Assembly: GCA_946482115.1 (NCBI GenBank)
Contig: CAMLQP010000019.1
Location: forward strand, 1 to 21,178
Direction: 5' to 3'
DNA length: 21,178 bases
Origin: an uncultured Comamonadaceae bacterium
GTDB taxonomy: Bacteria; Pseudomonadota; Gammaproteobacteria; Burkholderiales; Burkholderiaceae
The first letter of the stretch is position 1, and the number at the start of each line of letters is the position of its first letter. A model generated the notes under the pieces. That model made no database searches and had not been told where the DNA came from. It saw only the letters and a list, made by a program, of their open reading frames with translations. Positions 6,072 through 12,781 of this stretch are shown here, in pieces. Position numbers and translations under genes: made by a program.

Positions 6072-6650
6072 TCAGCCCAGAGGCGCCACGCCGATCAGCA
6101 GCGCGTGCAGCCAGAAGGCGAACAGCACCCAGAAGGCCGCGCCCACCAGCACCGCCACGGTGGTGCCGGTGCGGGTGGACAGCGGCTGGCGCGTGCCGGC
6201 CGCGCGGTCGCGCCGGCGGCTGGCCACGAAGTTCGCCGTGGCCCAGGCCAGGAAGCTGCCGAACAGCAGCACGTCGGCCAGGTTGCCGTTGGACAGCAGG
6301 TGGGCCACGGCCCACAGCTTGGTTCCCAGCAGCATGGGGTGGCCCCAGCGCGCCTTGAGACGGTTGCGCGGCACGTAGGCCGCGGCAAACAGCACGAAGG
6401 CGCCCAGCGTCAGCAAGGCGGCCAGGTGCCTGAGCCCGGTGGGCGGTGTCCACAGCACCAGCGGGGCGTAGCGTGTCTGGCCGTAACCCCAGACGATCAG
6501 CGCGAAACCGGCCAGGCTGATCAGGCTGTAGAGGCCCTTGTAGGCCGGTTCGCCCAGACGGGCAAGGGTGCGCTCGCGCCAGGCGGGCGCGAACAGGCGA
6601 AGTGAATGCACACCAAGAAAAACCAGCAGGCCGGCAACAAGCAGGGTCAC
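6072..6650 (-). CDS. NnrU-family integral membrane protein
   Basis: A polytopic inner-membrane protein of the NnrU family, named from a denitrification-linked gene but widespread in organisms that do not denitrify; its molecular role is unsettled. The 192-aa product has about five or six hydrophobic segments and typical family stretches: FLGVHSLRLFA, KGLYSLISLAGF, GHPMLLGTKLWAVAHLLSNG and a C-terminal FAFWLHALLIGVAPLG. GTG 6650 is chosen because family members begin at the first membrane segment. ATG 6713 would add 21 mostly polar residues, and neither has a clear Shine-Dalgarno. It is convergent with ribH2 (stops share TGATCA). No nitrite or nitric-oxide reductase gene is nearby, so a denitrification role is not supported by context. 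Confidence 0.88.
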   Translation of the reverse strand: MTLLVAGLLVFLGVHSLRLFAPAWRERTLARLGEPAYKGLYSLISLAGFALIVWGYGQTRYAPLVLWTPPTGLRHLAALLTLGAFVLFAAAYVPRNRLKARWGHPMLLGTKLWAVAHLLSNGNLADVLLFGSFLAWATANFVASRRRDRAAGTRQPLSTRTGTTVAVLVGAAFWVLFAFWLHALLIGVAPLG

Positions 6651-6719
6651 GTGGATGGGGGGTAGTTGGTGGCGGCGATTGTCCCGTGCGCCGGCTGCTT
6701 TGGCAACTTGCATTTGCTT

Positions 6720-6763
6720 AAAAAAACAGCACTTCGTTGCAGCCCCCGTGAAATGGGGCTTGC
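6720..6763 (-). other. Hairpin plus A/T tract in the nnrU-nuclease divergent spacer
   Basis: The 209-bp spacer 6651-6859 holds an inverted repeat (AGCCCC 6741-6746, GGGGCT 6755-6760) that can be extended by two pairs over a bulge. Read on the minus strand, it is followed 12-13 nt later by a run of seven T (6726-6720). That gap is too long for a classical terminator. It may be a leader structure of nnrU. The rest of the spacer shows only a weak -10 candidate for the nuclease gene. Confidence 0.25.
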
Positions 6764-6847
6764 GGCGGTTCTTCGGGCAGACATCCCCAAAGTTGTCCAC
6801 AGAAGTTGTGAAAACGCGGTGACAGTCAGAGCCGGGTTTTGTCGCGT

Positions 6848-6853
6848 CACAAT
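6848..6853 (+). promoter_or_regulatory. Possible -10 element, leaderless spacing, thermonuclease gene
   Basis: CACAAT matches TATAAT at 4 of 6 positions and lies exactly 6 nt before ATG 6860. No Shine-Dalgarno precedes the ATG. This is the same arrangement as at 1278, 3315 and 19007. Confidence 0.3.
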
Positions 6854-6859
6854 CACTGG

Positions 6860-7360
6860 ATGGGAAGGCGCATCTGGATGGGGTTGCTGGTCGGCGTGCT
6901 GGCCGGGGCGCCGGTGTTGGCGGCGCCGTCGTCCGAGTTCGATGCCACGGTGACACGGGTGGTTGACGGGGACAGCCTGTGGGTGCGTCCCGAAGCGGGG
7001 GCGCCGCCCCTGCGCTTGCGCCTGGTCGGAGTGGATGCACCCGAGATCTGCCAGCCGCATGGCGCCGAGTCCCGGGACGCCCTGACGGCCAGGCTGGCCC
7101 TGGCCGGTCGGCAGGTGCGCGTGCGGCTGCTGGGCCGCGACAGCTACGAACGCTGGCTGGCGCAGGTGCGGACCGCCGATGGCGATGTGGCAGCCTGGCT
7201 GGTGCACCAGGGGCTGGCGTGGAACGACGGGGCCTTTGCGCGGCAGGAGCATGCCGCGCGGCGGCAGCGGCTGGGTGTGTTCGCGCAGCCCGAGCCCGAG
7301 CGGCCGCGCGATTTCCGGCGGCGCCACGGTCCCTGCGACACGCGGCGCTCATCCGGGTAA
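6860..7360 (+). CDS. Secreted thermonuclease-family (SNase-like) nuclease
   Basis: A 166-aa staphylococcal-nuclease-like protein that probably hydrolyses nucleic acids in the periplasm or outside the cell. Residues 1-22 form a signal peptide (basic MGRR, hydrophobic core, cleavage near VLA-AP). SNase residues are in place: DGD (Asp36-Asp38), RLVGVDAPE with Arg54, Asp59 and Glu62 in the same spacing as Arg35/Asp40/Glu43 of S. aureus nuclease, and DSYERWLA with Arg98 for Arg87. LVHQGLAW follows. ATG 6860 is chosen because it gives a proper signal peptide; TTG 6839 would add seven polar residues. The C-terminus is arginine-rich (DFRRRHGPCDTRR). The next gene starts 98 bp later with its own Shine-Dalgarno. 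Confidence 0.9.
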   Translation: MGRRIWMGLLVGVLAGAPVLAAPSSEFDATVTRVVDGDSLWVRPEAGAPPLRLRLVGVDAPEICQPHGAESRDALTARLALAGRQVRVRLLGRDSYERWLAQVRTADGDVAAWLVHQGLAWNDGAFARQEHAARRQRLGVFAQPEPERPRDFRRRHGPCDTRRSSG

Positions 7361-7458
7361 ATGCCCCATCCGGAGCGGCCTTTTCCGGCCATTGGCGTGG
7401 GACAAAGCGGCGCACACTGAAAACTGGGCGCCTGTGTCATGGGCGCCAGGAGTCCGCC

Positions 7459-7866
7459 ATGAAGATACAGAGCCACCTGCCCGCCGTGGCTGCGTTCCAG
7501 CGCGACGGCGTCAAACCGTCGTCAGCGAACCGTGTCGGCAGGCCCGCCGGCGGTGAAGCCGGAGCGGCACCCTCGGTCGAGGCCCCCGCCAAGACCGCCC
7601 CGCCGGGTCTGGAGCGTGTGCTGGCCCGGCTGGAGTCGCTGGGCGAGGCCGGCCGCACCCAGGGCCAGAACCAGGCCATGGACCGCATCGCGCGCAACCT
7701 GGCGCGCTACCAGGAGCATCAGGCCCTGGCGCCATTGCCCGAGCCGGTGCCGACCGTGCCGGAGATCGAGGCCGAGGCGCCGGCGCCAGCGCCGGCCGAT
7801 CCGGTGGTTGTCGAGACGCCACCCGAAGCCGGGGCGCCGGACGAATCGCCCGGGCCGGTCGCCTGA
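7459..7866 (+). CDS. Hypothetical protein with helical core and Pro/Ala/Glu-rich tail
   Basis: A 135-aa protein of no family that I recognise. A good Shine-Dalgarno (AGGAG, 7448-7452) lies 6 nt before the ATG, and codon use matches its neighbours, so it is likely real. The first 45 residues are low in structure. Residues about 50-88 are predicted helical and charged (LERVLARLESLGEA, then MDRIARNLARYQEHQ), and the last 45 residues are a Pro/Ala/Glu-rich acidic tail. No signal peptide or membrane segment is seen. An 8-bp direct repeat (TGGGCGCC at 7425-7432 and 7440-7447) precedes the gene. Its stop falls inside an inverted repeat shared with the convergent neighbour. Confidence 0.65.
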   Translation: MKIQSHLPAVAAFQRDGVKPSSANRVGRPAGGEAGAAPSVEAPAKTAPPGLERVLARLESLGEAGRTQGQNQAMDRIARNLARYQEHQALAPLPEPVPTVPEIEAEAPAPAPADPVVVETPPEAGAPDESPGPVA

Positions 7867-7876
7867 CGGCACGGCG

Positions 7877-8155
7877 TCAGCCCAGCCGTTCGCTGGCCTT
7901 GTCCAGCCAGAGCTGCAGGCTGTCAAGCAGGTCGTGCTGGCTGAAGGAGCAGCTTTCCTCGCTGAAGAGGGCAGAAGACTCCAGCCGGTCGAGCAGGGAC
8001 TGCAGCACCTCGTCGAAGCGCGGCGGCAACGCCTGCAGCAGGGTCTGCTGCCCGCGCGCCAGCCGAACGAAGGACACCGCCCCACCAGGCGCGGCGCGCA
8101 GGGCGTCCAGGCCCTGCTGGACCGCCCGCCATTGATCCCGCGCCGCCTGGTTCAT
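7877..8155 (-). CDS. Hypothetical 92-aa protein coupled to the MFS gene
   Basis: An unrecognised 92-aa soluble protein, rich in Leu, Gln, Ser and Asp/Glu and predicted mostly helical. Its ATG (8155-8153) overlaps the stop of the upstream MFS transporter gene (ATGA), which argues for translational coupling and a real product. It ends in an amphipathic stretch (QHDLLDSLQLWLDKASERLG). No metal-binding cluster, DNA-binding motif or signal peptide is visible. It could be an accessory or regulatory partner of the transporter (inference from coupling only). Confidence 0.65.
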   Translation of the reverse strand: MNQAARDQWRAVQQGLDALRAAPGGAVSFVRLARGQQTLLQALPPRFDEVLQSLLDRLESSALFSEESCSFSQHDLLDSLQLWLDKASERLG

Positions 8156-9336
8156 GGGGTCTGTCGCACCGGGGCGGGCGGCACCGGCGAGGGCGAGGTC
8201 AGCAGAATCAGCAGCCCCAGCGCGGCGAACACCGCCCCCAGCCAGGGCAGGCGCGCGAAACCCAGCCAGGGTGAGCCGGCGCCGCCCACGGCCGCACCGA
8301 ACGCGGTGCCGAAGTAGAGCATGGAGGTGTTGAGACTCAGCAGCAGGGGCGCATGGGGGGGCGATGCCTCTGCCAGGCGCGATTGCTGGGGCGTCATCAT
8401 GCCGAAGCCGAAGATGCCCCATAGCACGAACACCAGCAGCATGGCGGCGTAGTGCCCCTGGGTCAGCGGCACCAGCACCATCATCACCAGCAGGCCACTG
8501 AGCTGCACCCGCAGGGAAGGCACGGCACCGAAACGGTCGTGGGCCCAGCCGCCGCTGAGCGTGCCCGCGACGCCGGCCAGGCCGAAGATGACCAGTGTCC
8601 AGGACAGCAGGTTCGCGTCCATGGGAACCAGGGCGCGCAGCACCGGGCCGATGTACGAGAACACGCTGAATATGGCCACGAAGTACAGCAGGGTGAGCAG
8701 CAGGGCGCGGACCACGTCGCCACGGGCCAGCAACCCGCCCAGCCCCTGGAAACTGGCCCCGGGAGCGTCCAGCTGCGCCGGCATGCGGCGGTGGAGCACC
8801 ACGGCCAGGACCAGCGTGAGGCCGGCGGTCAGCAGCAGTGGCCATCGCCAGCCGAACTGCAGCCCCACCCAGGCACCCAGCGGAATGCCGATCACGTAGC
8901 TCATGCTCATGCCGAGGAAGGTCAGGGACAGCGCCTTGCCGCGCTGCGCGGGCGCGCTCAGCGCCACCGCCATGCCGGCCGCCAGCGGGGTGAACAGGGC
9001 GCCGGCACCCATCAGCACGCGGCCCAGCAGCAGAACCGCCAGGTTGGGGGCCAGGGCGCAGACCAGCGTGCCCAGGGTGAACAGCACCAGCGCCAGCAGC
9101 ACGGCCGCGCGGCGCGACCAGCGGCCGGTCACCACCATCAGCACCGGGGCCAGCAGCGCGGTCGACAGGGCGTAGGCCGTCATGTTCTGCCCGACGGCGC
9201 CCACCGGTACCCCCAGGTCGGCCGCGACGGCATCCAGGATGCCGCCGAGCACGAAGGCGCCGGAGCCGAGCACGAGGTTGGCGGTGGCAAACCACCACAG
9301 GAGCGGATGCAAGGAAGGAGGGTTGGAGCGGGTCAT
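8152..9336 (-). CDS. MFS transporter, drug/sugar-efflux type (DHA1-like)
   Basis: A 394-aa inner-membrane major-facilitator protein with about 12 hydrophobic segments. It starts at the first helix (HPLLWWFATANLVLGSGAFVLG). Features of proton-coupled exporters are the loop 2-3 region (TGRWSRRAAVLLA), the helix 4 motif (LLLGRVLMGAGA) and helix 5 (YVIGIPLGAWVG), an antiporter-like C motif. A central loop of about 20 residues separates helices 6 and 7. The overall look is of the AraJ/arabinose-efflux group; the substrate cannot be read from sequence. A possible -10 (CATGAT, minus strand 9351-9346) lies 9 nt before the ATG. It is divergent from the HD-like gene across 136 bp, and the stop overlaps the next gene. 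Confidence 0.9.
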   Translation of the reverse strand: MTRSNPPSLHPLLWWFATANLVLGSGAFVLGGILDAVAADLGVPVGAVGQNMTAYALSTALLAPVLMVVTGRWSRRAAVLLALVLFTLGTLVCALAPNLAVLLLGRVLMGAGALFTPLAAGMAVALSAPAQRGKALSLTFLGMSMSYVIGIPLGAWVGLQFGWRWPLLLTAGLTLVLAVVLHRRMPAQLDAPGASFQGLGGLLARGDVVRALLLTLLYFVAIFSVFSYIGPVLRALVPMDANLLSWTLVIFGLAGVAGTLSGGWAHDRFGAVPSLRVQLSGLLVMMVLVPLTQGHYAAMLLVFVLWGIFGFGMMTPQQSRLAEASPPHAPLLLSLNTSMLYFGTAFGAAVGGAGSPWLGFARLPWLGAVFAALGLLILLTSPSPVPPAPVRQTP

Positions 9337-9438
9337 GAGTCCGTGATCATGCCACCGGGTCCATTCGGGAGTGTGGCGCGGGGGCAAACGGAACCCGGCG
9401 TGGCGCATTCGCCTCTTGCGTGCCCGGGCGGCTCCCCG

Positions 9439-9444
9439 GACAAT
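9439..9444 (+). promoter_or_regulatory. Possible -10 element for the HD-like gene
   Basis: GACAAT matches TATAAT at 4 of 6 positions. It would start transcription near 9451 and leave a leader of about 22 nt. It overlaps an in-frame ATG at 9443, which argues that ATG 9473 is the true start. Confidence 0.25.
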
Positions 9445-9472
9445 GCCCGCCAACGAAGAAAAACCGCCATAC

Positions 9473-10831
9473 ATGTCCATCGCCACCATCAACCGCTTCA
9501 TCCGGCTGTTCGACGATGCCTTCCGCGGCTTGGGGCGACCGGTGGCGATGCCGGACGTGGAGCGGCTGGCGATGCTGGTCCATAGCTCCATGGACCAGCC
9601 GCGTCGGGCATACCACACCTCGGGCCACGTGTTCGGTTTGTGCGAGGGATTGACGGCCCCGCGGCAGGTGCTGGCGGGCCTGTTCCATGACGTGGTCTAC
9701 GTGCAGCTGGACAACGGCTTTCCCAAGCGTGCCGAGAACCTCCTGCAGGACGTGGTCGACCGCGACGGCGACGAACTGGAGTTGCGGGCCTGGGCGACGG
9801 ATGACGTGGCCGTGGCGCTGTGTGGCGGTGTGTTCGGTTTCCGGCCCGGCCAGTTCCTGCCGCTGTTCGGTGGCCTCAACGAGTTTCTGAGCGCGGTGGC
9901 GGCGGTCAAGCTGCTGCGCCCTTATGTGGAAGAGGCCGACTTGCTGGCCATCGCGGCCTGCATCGAGGCAACAGTGGCGTTCCGCGGGCTGGACGACACC
10001 GGTCAGAGCGCCGCCCAGCGCCTGCGCCAGCGCCTGCAGCGCGTCGCCAGAGACCGGCATCTCGCGCTCGACGATGCGGCGTTGGATCGCATGGTGATCG
10101 ACGCGGTCGAGCTCGCCAACCGCGACGTGGCCTCCTTTGCCGACGCCGCGCCGGGGCACTTCCTCTCCAACACCTGGCTGTTGATCGAGGAGTCCAACGC
10201 ACCGCTGGCGGCGGTGGGCGTGTACTCCATCCAGCAGTACCGGGGCGCGCTCGCGCGCATGGAGCGTTTCCTGTCCACGCTCAACCCGGCCCACGTGTTC
10301 CAGTCTCATGCGGGCGTGCCGACGCCTGCCCGCATGCGTGCGCTCGAGCGCGCGGCGCGCAAGAATCTCGAATTCTCCTCGCGCTACCTGGGTGCCAAGA
10401 TGGTCGCGGCGGCTCTGGTGGAGGCGCTGGCACTGGCCACCGGAGGGGACTGTCCTGTGTCGATGTTCCTTGGGGACATCAAGGGCCACGGCGTGGCCCG
10501 CCCCGACCGCGTGGAGGATTTCCTGCCCCGGCCCCCGCAGGGCCCGGTGCTCGATGCCAAGCTGCTGCGCGTGCTCAAGGGCGGGCGCAGCCAGGTGTCA
10601 AGCAACGATCTCACCGACTCGCCGTTGGCGGCCTTCGTCTACCGCTGCCTGGGTGAGGACGGCATGCGCCGCGCGCTGGAGCAGGCCAAGCGGATGTTCG
10701 ACGGCGGCCTGCTGCCGCGCGAATTCCTGCGCCGGCTCGACGGCCCCATGGTCAAGGCCGTGGCCGAGGCCTGTGCCCACATCGCGCTGTCGCGGCGCGA
10801 GGCGCTGCTGGCTATCGCCGCAAGACGTTGA
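9473..10831 (+). CDS. HD-domain phosphohydrolase-like protein with a long unknown C-terminus
   Basis: A 452-aa soluble protein. The first ~220 residues resemble predicted metal-dependent HD-superfamily phosphohydrolases (COG4339-like): RAYHTSGHV (His48, His52), then LAGLFHDVVY (His72-Asp73), and a later Asp218 in ANRDVASF as candidate last metal ligand. Residues ~230-452 match nothing that I recognise; they are helical and contain FLGDIKGHG, LKGGRSQVSSNDLTDSPLAAF and a terminal helix. ATG 9473 is preferred to ATG 9443, which lies in the putative -10. The gene is divergent from the MFS gene and convergent with the aap operon. HD enzymes often hydrolyse nucleotides or phosphomonoesters; the substrate here is unknown. 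The fold call rests on motifs only. Confidence 0.75.
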   Translation: MSIATINRFIRLFDDAFRGLGRPVAMPDVERLAMLVHSSMDQPRRAYHTSGHVFGLCEGLTAPRQVLAGLFHDVVYVQLDNGFPKRAENLLQDVVDRDGDELELRAWATDDVAVALCGGVFGFRPGQFLPLFGGLNEFLSAVAAVKLLRPYVEEADLLAIAACIEATVAFRGLDDTGQSAAQRLRQRLQRVARDRHLALDDAALDRMVIDAVELANRDVASFADAAPGHFLSNTWLLIEESNAPLAAVGVYSIQQYRGALARMERFLSTLNPAHVFQSHAGVPTPARMRALERAARKNLEFSSRYLGAKMVAAALVEALALATGGDCPVSMFLGDIKGHGVARPDRVEDFLPRPPQGPVLDAKLLRVLKGGRSQVSSNDLTDSPLAAFVYRCLGEDGMRRALEQAKRMFDGGLLPREFLRRLDGPMVKAVAEACAHIALSRREALLAIAARR

Positions 10832-10856
10832 TCCGGCAAGCCGGCGCCGGGTCGCC

Positions 10857-10903
10857 CAAAGCCGGCTTTGCCGCCGAGGGGGCAGTGACCCGCGCAGTGG
10901 CGG
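10857..10903. repeat. Palindromic intergenic element between convergent genes
   Basis: The 89-bp gap holds a perfect 14-bp palindrome (CAAAGCCGGCTTTG, 10857-10870). An inverted pair CCGCC (10871-10875) / GGCGG (10899-10903) follows, enclosing GGG-CAGTGA-CCC. The gap opens with another GC-rich imperfect hairpin (10833-10850). No T-run follows in either direction. The composition resembles short dispersed intergenic repeats that I recall from Comamonadaceae genomes, but only one copy is visible here, so repeat status is unproven. Confidence 0.4.
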
Positions 10904-10920
10904 AGCGTTAGGGCCTGATG

Positions 10921-11664
10921 TCAATGCCCCAGGATCTTCGACAGAAAGTCCCGGCTGCGCTCGCTCTGCGGGTTGTTGAAGAACTCGTGAGGGGTGTTCT
11001 GTTCGACGATCTGGCCCTGGTCCATGAAGATCACGCGGTCGGCCACGGCCTTGGCGAAGCCCATCTCGTGCGTCACGCACAACATGGTCATGCCCTGGTC
11101 GGCCAGGCCGATCATCACGTCCAGCACTTCCTTGATCATCTCCGGGTCGAGCGCCGAGGTGGGCTCGTCGAACAGCATGATCTTGGGCGTGAGGCACAGC
11201 GCGCGCGCGATCGCCACGCGCTGCTGCTGGCCGCCGGAGAGCTGCAGCGGGTACTTGTTGGCGTGTTCGGCGATGCGCACCCGCTCCAGCTGCACCATGG
11301 CTTTTTCGATGGCCACGTTGCGCGGCATCCTGGCCACCCAGGTGGGCGAGAGGATGAGGTTCTCCAGCACGGTCAGGTGCGGGAACAGGTTGAACTGCTG
11401 GAACACCATGCCCACGTTCTTGCGAACGGTGTCCACGGCCTTGATGTCGTCGGTGAGCTCGATCCCGTCGACCACCAGCCGGCCCTGCTGGTGTTCCTCC
11501 AGCCGGTTGATGCAGCGGATCAGCGTCGACTTGCCCGAGCCCGAGGGGCCGCAGATCACGATGCGTTCGCCCCTGGCGACCGAAAGGTCGATGTCGCGCA
11601 GCACGTGGAAGTCGTTGCCGTACCACTTGTTGACCTTGTCGAAGGAGATGATGGCTTCAGTCAT
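10921..11664 (-). CDS. aapP: Amino-acid ABC transporter ATP-binding subunit
   Basis: The ATPase that powers amino-acid uptake, working as a dimer on the cytoplasmic face of the AapQ-AapM permease. All ABC motifs are present in 247 residues: Walker [10 protein letters not shown] (39-47), Q-loop Gln89/Gln90, signature LSGGQQQR (142-149), Walker B IMLFDEP (162-168) with catalytic Glu167, and switch His199. It belongs to the GlnQ/AapP polar-amino-acid class. The Shine-Dalgarno AAGGA (minus strand 11677-11673) overlaps the stop of the upstream permease gene, 12 bp away. It is the last gene of the four-gene operon and is followed by the palindromic region 10832-10920, without a clear intrinsic terminator. 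Confidence 0.96.
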   Translation of the reverse strand: MTEAIISFDKVNKWYGNDFHVLRDIDLSVARGERIVICGPSGSGKSTLIRCINRLEEHQQGRLVVDGIELTDDIKAVDTVRKNVGMVFQQFNLFPHLTVLENLILSPTWVARMPRNVAIEKAMVQLERVRIAEHANKYPLQLSGGQQQRVAIARALCLTPKIMLFDEPTSALDPEMIKEVLDVMIGLADQGMTMLCVTHEMGFAKAVADRVIFMDQGQIVEQNTPHEFFNNPQSERSRDFLSKILGH

Positions 11665-11676
11665 TGAACGGGTCCT

Positions 11677-12780
11677 TCAGCGGGATTTGCTGGTCGCGAG
11701 CTGCTTTTCCACCCACAGGCTGTAGCGGGACATGGCGAAGCAGAAGATGAAATAGACGATGGTGATGAACAGGTAGGCCTCGATCTTGAACGGGCGCCAG
11801 TTCACGTCGGAGTTCAGGGCCAGCGACAGCGCGCCGGTGAGCTCGTACATCGAGACGATGGTCACGAGCGAGGTGTCCTTGAACACCGAGATGAAGTTGT
11901 TCATCATGCTCGGCACCACCATGGACAGCGCCTGCGGCAGCACGATCTTGCGCTGGGTCTGCCAGTAGCTCAGCCCCAGCGTGTCGGCCGCCTCCAGCTG
12001 GCCCTTGGGGATGGCCTGCAGGCCACCGCGGACGATCTCGGCCATGTAGGCCGCCGCGAACAGCGTGATGCCCACCACCACCCGCACCAGCACGTCGATG
12101 GTCAGGCCTTGCGGCATGAACAGCGGGAACATGAAGGAGGCCATGAACAGCACCGAGATCAGCGGCACCCCGCGGATCAGTTCGATGTAGATGATGCAGG
12201 CGCTGCGGATGGCCGGCAGGTTGCTGCGCCGGCCCAGCGCCACCAGGATGGACAGCGGAAAGGCCAGGAAGATCGAGAGCGTGGCCAGCATCACCGTCAG
12301 CGGCAGGCCGCCCCAGAGGTCGGTGCGCACCGGCGCCAGGCCGAGGACGCCGCCTCGCATGAGGACGAAGAACACCGCCAGTATGCCGAGCCACATCAGT
12401 CCCAGCCAGCGCTTCCAGAAGGCGCGTATGCAGCTCACCACCAGGCCGCCGACCATCAGGCCGGTGGCGATCAGCGGTCGCCACTGGTCCTCGTAGGGGT
12501 AGCGGCCGAACAGGATGGCGCGGTACTTTTCGGTCACCACGCCCCAGCAGGCGCCGCTGCCGCGCGCGGCCTGGCAGGCGTCGGCGTCGGCGCCGAACAC
12601 GGCCTTGAATAGGCCCCAGTTGAGTAGCGCGGGCAGCAGGTAGAGGATCAGCCCGGCGAGGAACAGCGTGGTGAGCGTGCTGGCCGGGCCGTCGAAGAGG
12701 TTCCGGCGTGCCCAGGCGGCGACGCCGGTGCTGCGCACGGGCGAGGGGCGCGGGGCGATGGGGGTGAAGGTGTCCGCCAT
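11677..12780 (-). CDS. aapM: Amino-acid ABC transporter permease subunit (AapM-like)
   Basis: A 367-aa inner-membrane permease. An N-terminal cytoplasmic stretch (VAAWARRNLFDG), a first helix and a soluble loop with paired cysteines (DACQAARGSGACWGV) precede the conserved His/Glu/Ala-family permease core. The core contains YIELIRGVPLISVLF, AAYMAEIVRGGLQAIPKGQLEAA (EAA loop that docks the ATPase) and SYWQTQRKIVLPQA. The length fits AapM rather than the shorter ~220-aa HisM/GlnP proteins. AAGGAG (minus strand 12793-12788) lies 7 nt before the ATG, and only one base separates the gene from the aapQ stop. It forms a heterodimer with AapQ (family knowledge). Confidence 0.94.
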   Translation of the reverse strand: MADTFTPIAPRPSPVRSTGVAAWARRNLFDGPASTLTTLFLAGLILYLLPALLNWGLFKAVFGADADACQAARGSGACWGVVTEKYRAILFGRYPYEDQWRPLIATGLMVGGLVVSCIRAFWKRWLGLMWLGILAVFFVLMRGGVLGLAPVRTDLWGGLPLTVMLATLSIFLAFPLSILVALGRRSNLPAIRSACIIYIELIRGVPLISVLFMASFMFPLFMPQGLTIDVLVRVVVGITLFAAAYMAEIVRGGLQAIPKGQLEAADTLGLSYWQTQRKIVLPQALSMVVPSMMNNFISVFKDTSLVTIVSMYELTGALSLALNSDVNWRPFKIEAYLFITIVYFIFCFAMSRYSLWVEKQLATSKSR

Positions 12781-12781
12781 G

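Noticed and set aside
6793..6801. DnaA-box-like TTGTCCACA between nnrU and the nuclease gene
   Set aside because: A single near-consensus box with no cluster, no AT-rich unwinding region and no dnaA, dnaN or parA genes nearby; not an origin.
7425..7447. Direct repeat TGGGCGCC as a CRISPR-like or operator array
   Set aside because: Only two 8-bp copies, 15 bp apart, in GC-rich DNA; easily chance and not enough for an array.
9443..9472. Upstream ATG for the HD-like protein
   Set aside because: The ATG lies inside the likely -10 GACAAT and adds ten residues without family support; ATG 9473 is preferred.
10857..10870. CAAAGCCGGCTTTG as an intrinsic terminator for aapP or the HD-like gene
   Set aside because: There is a perfect palindrome, but no T-run beyond the stem on either strand. 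It is listed as a palindromic element instead.
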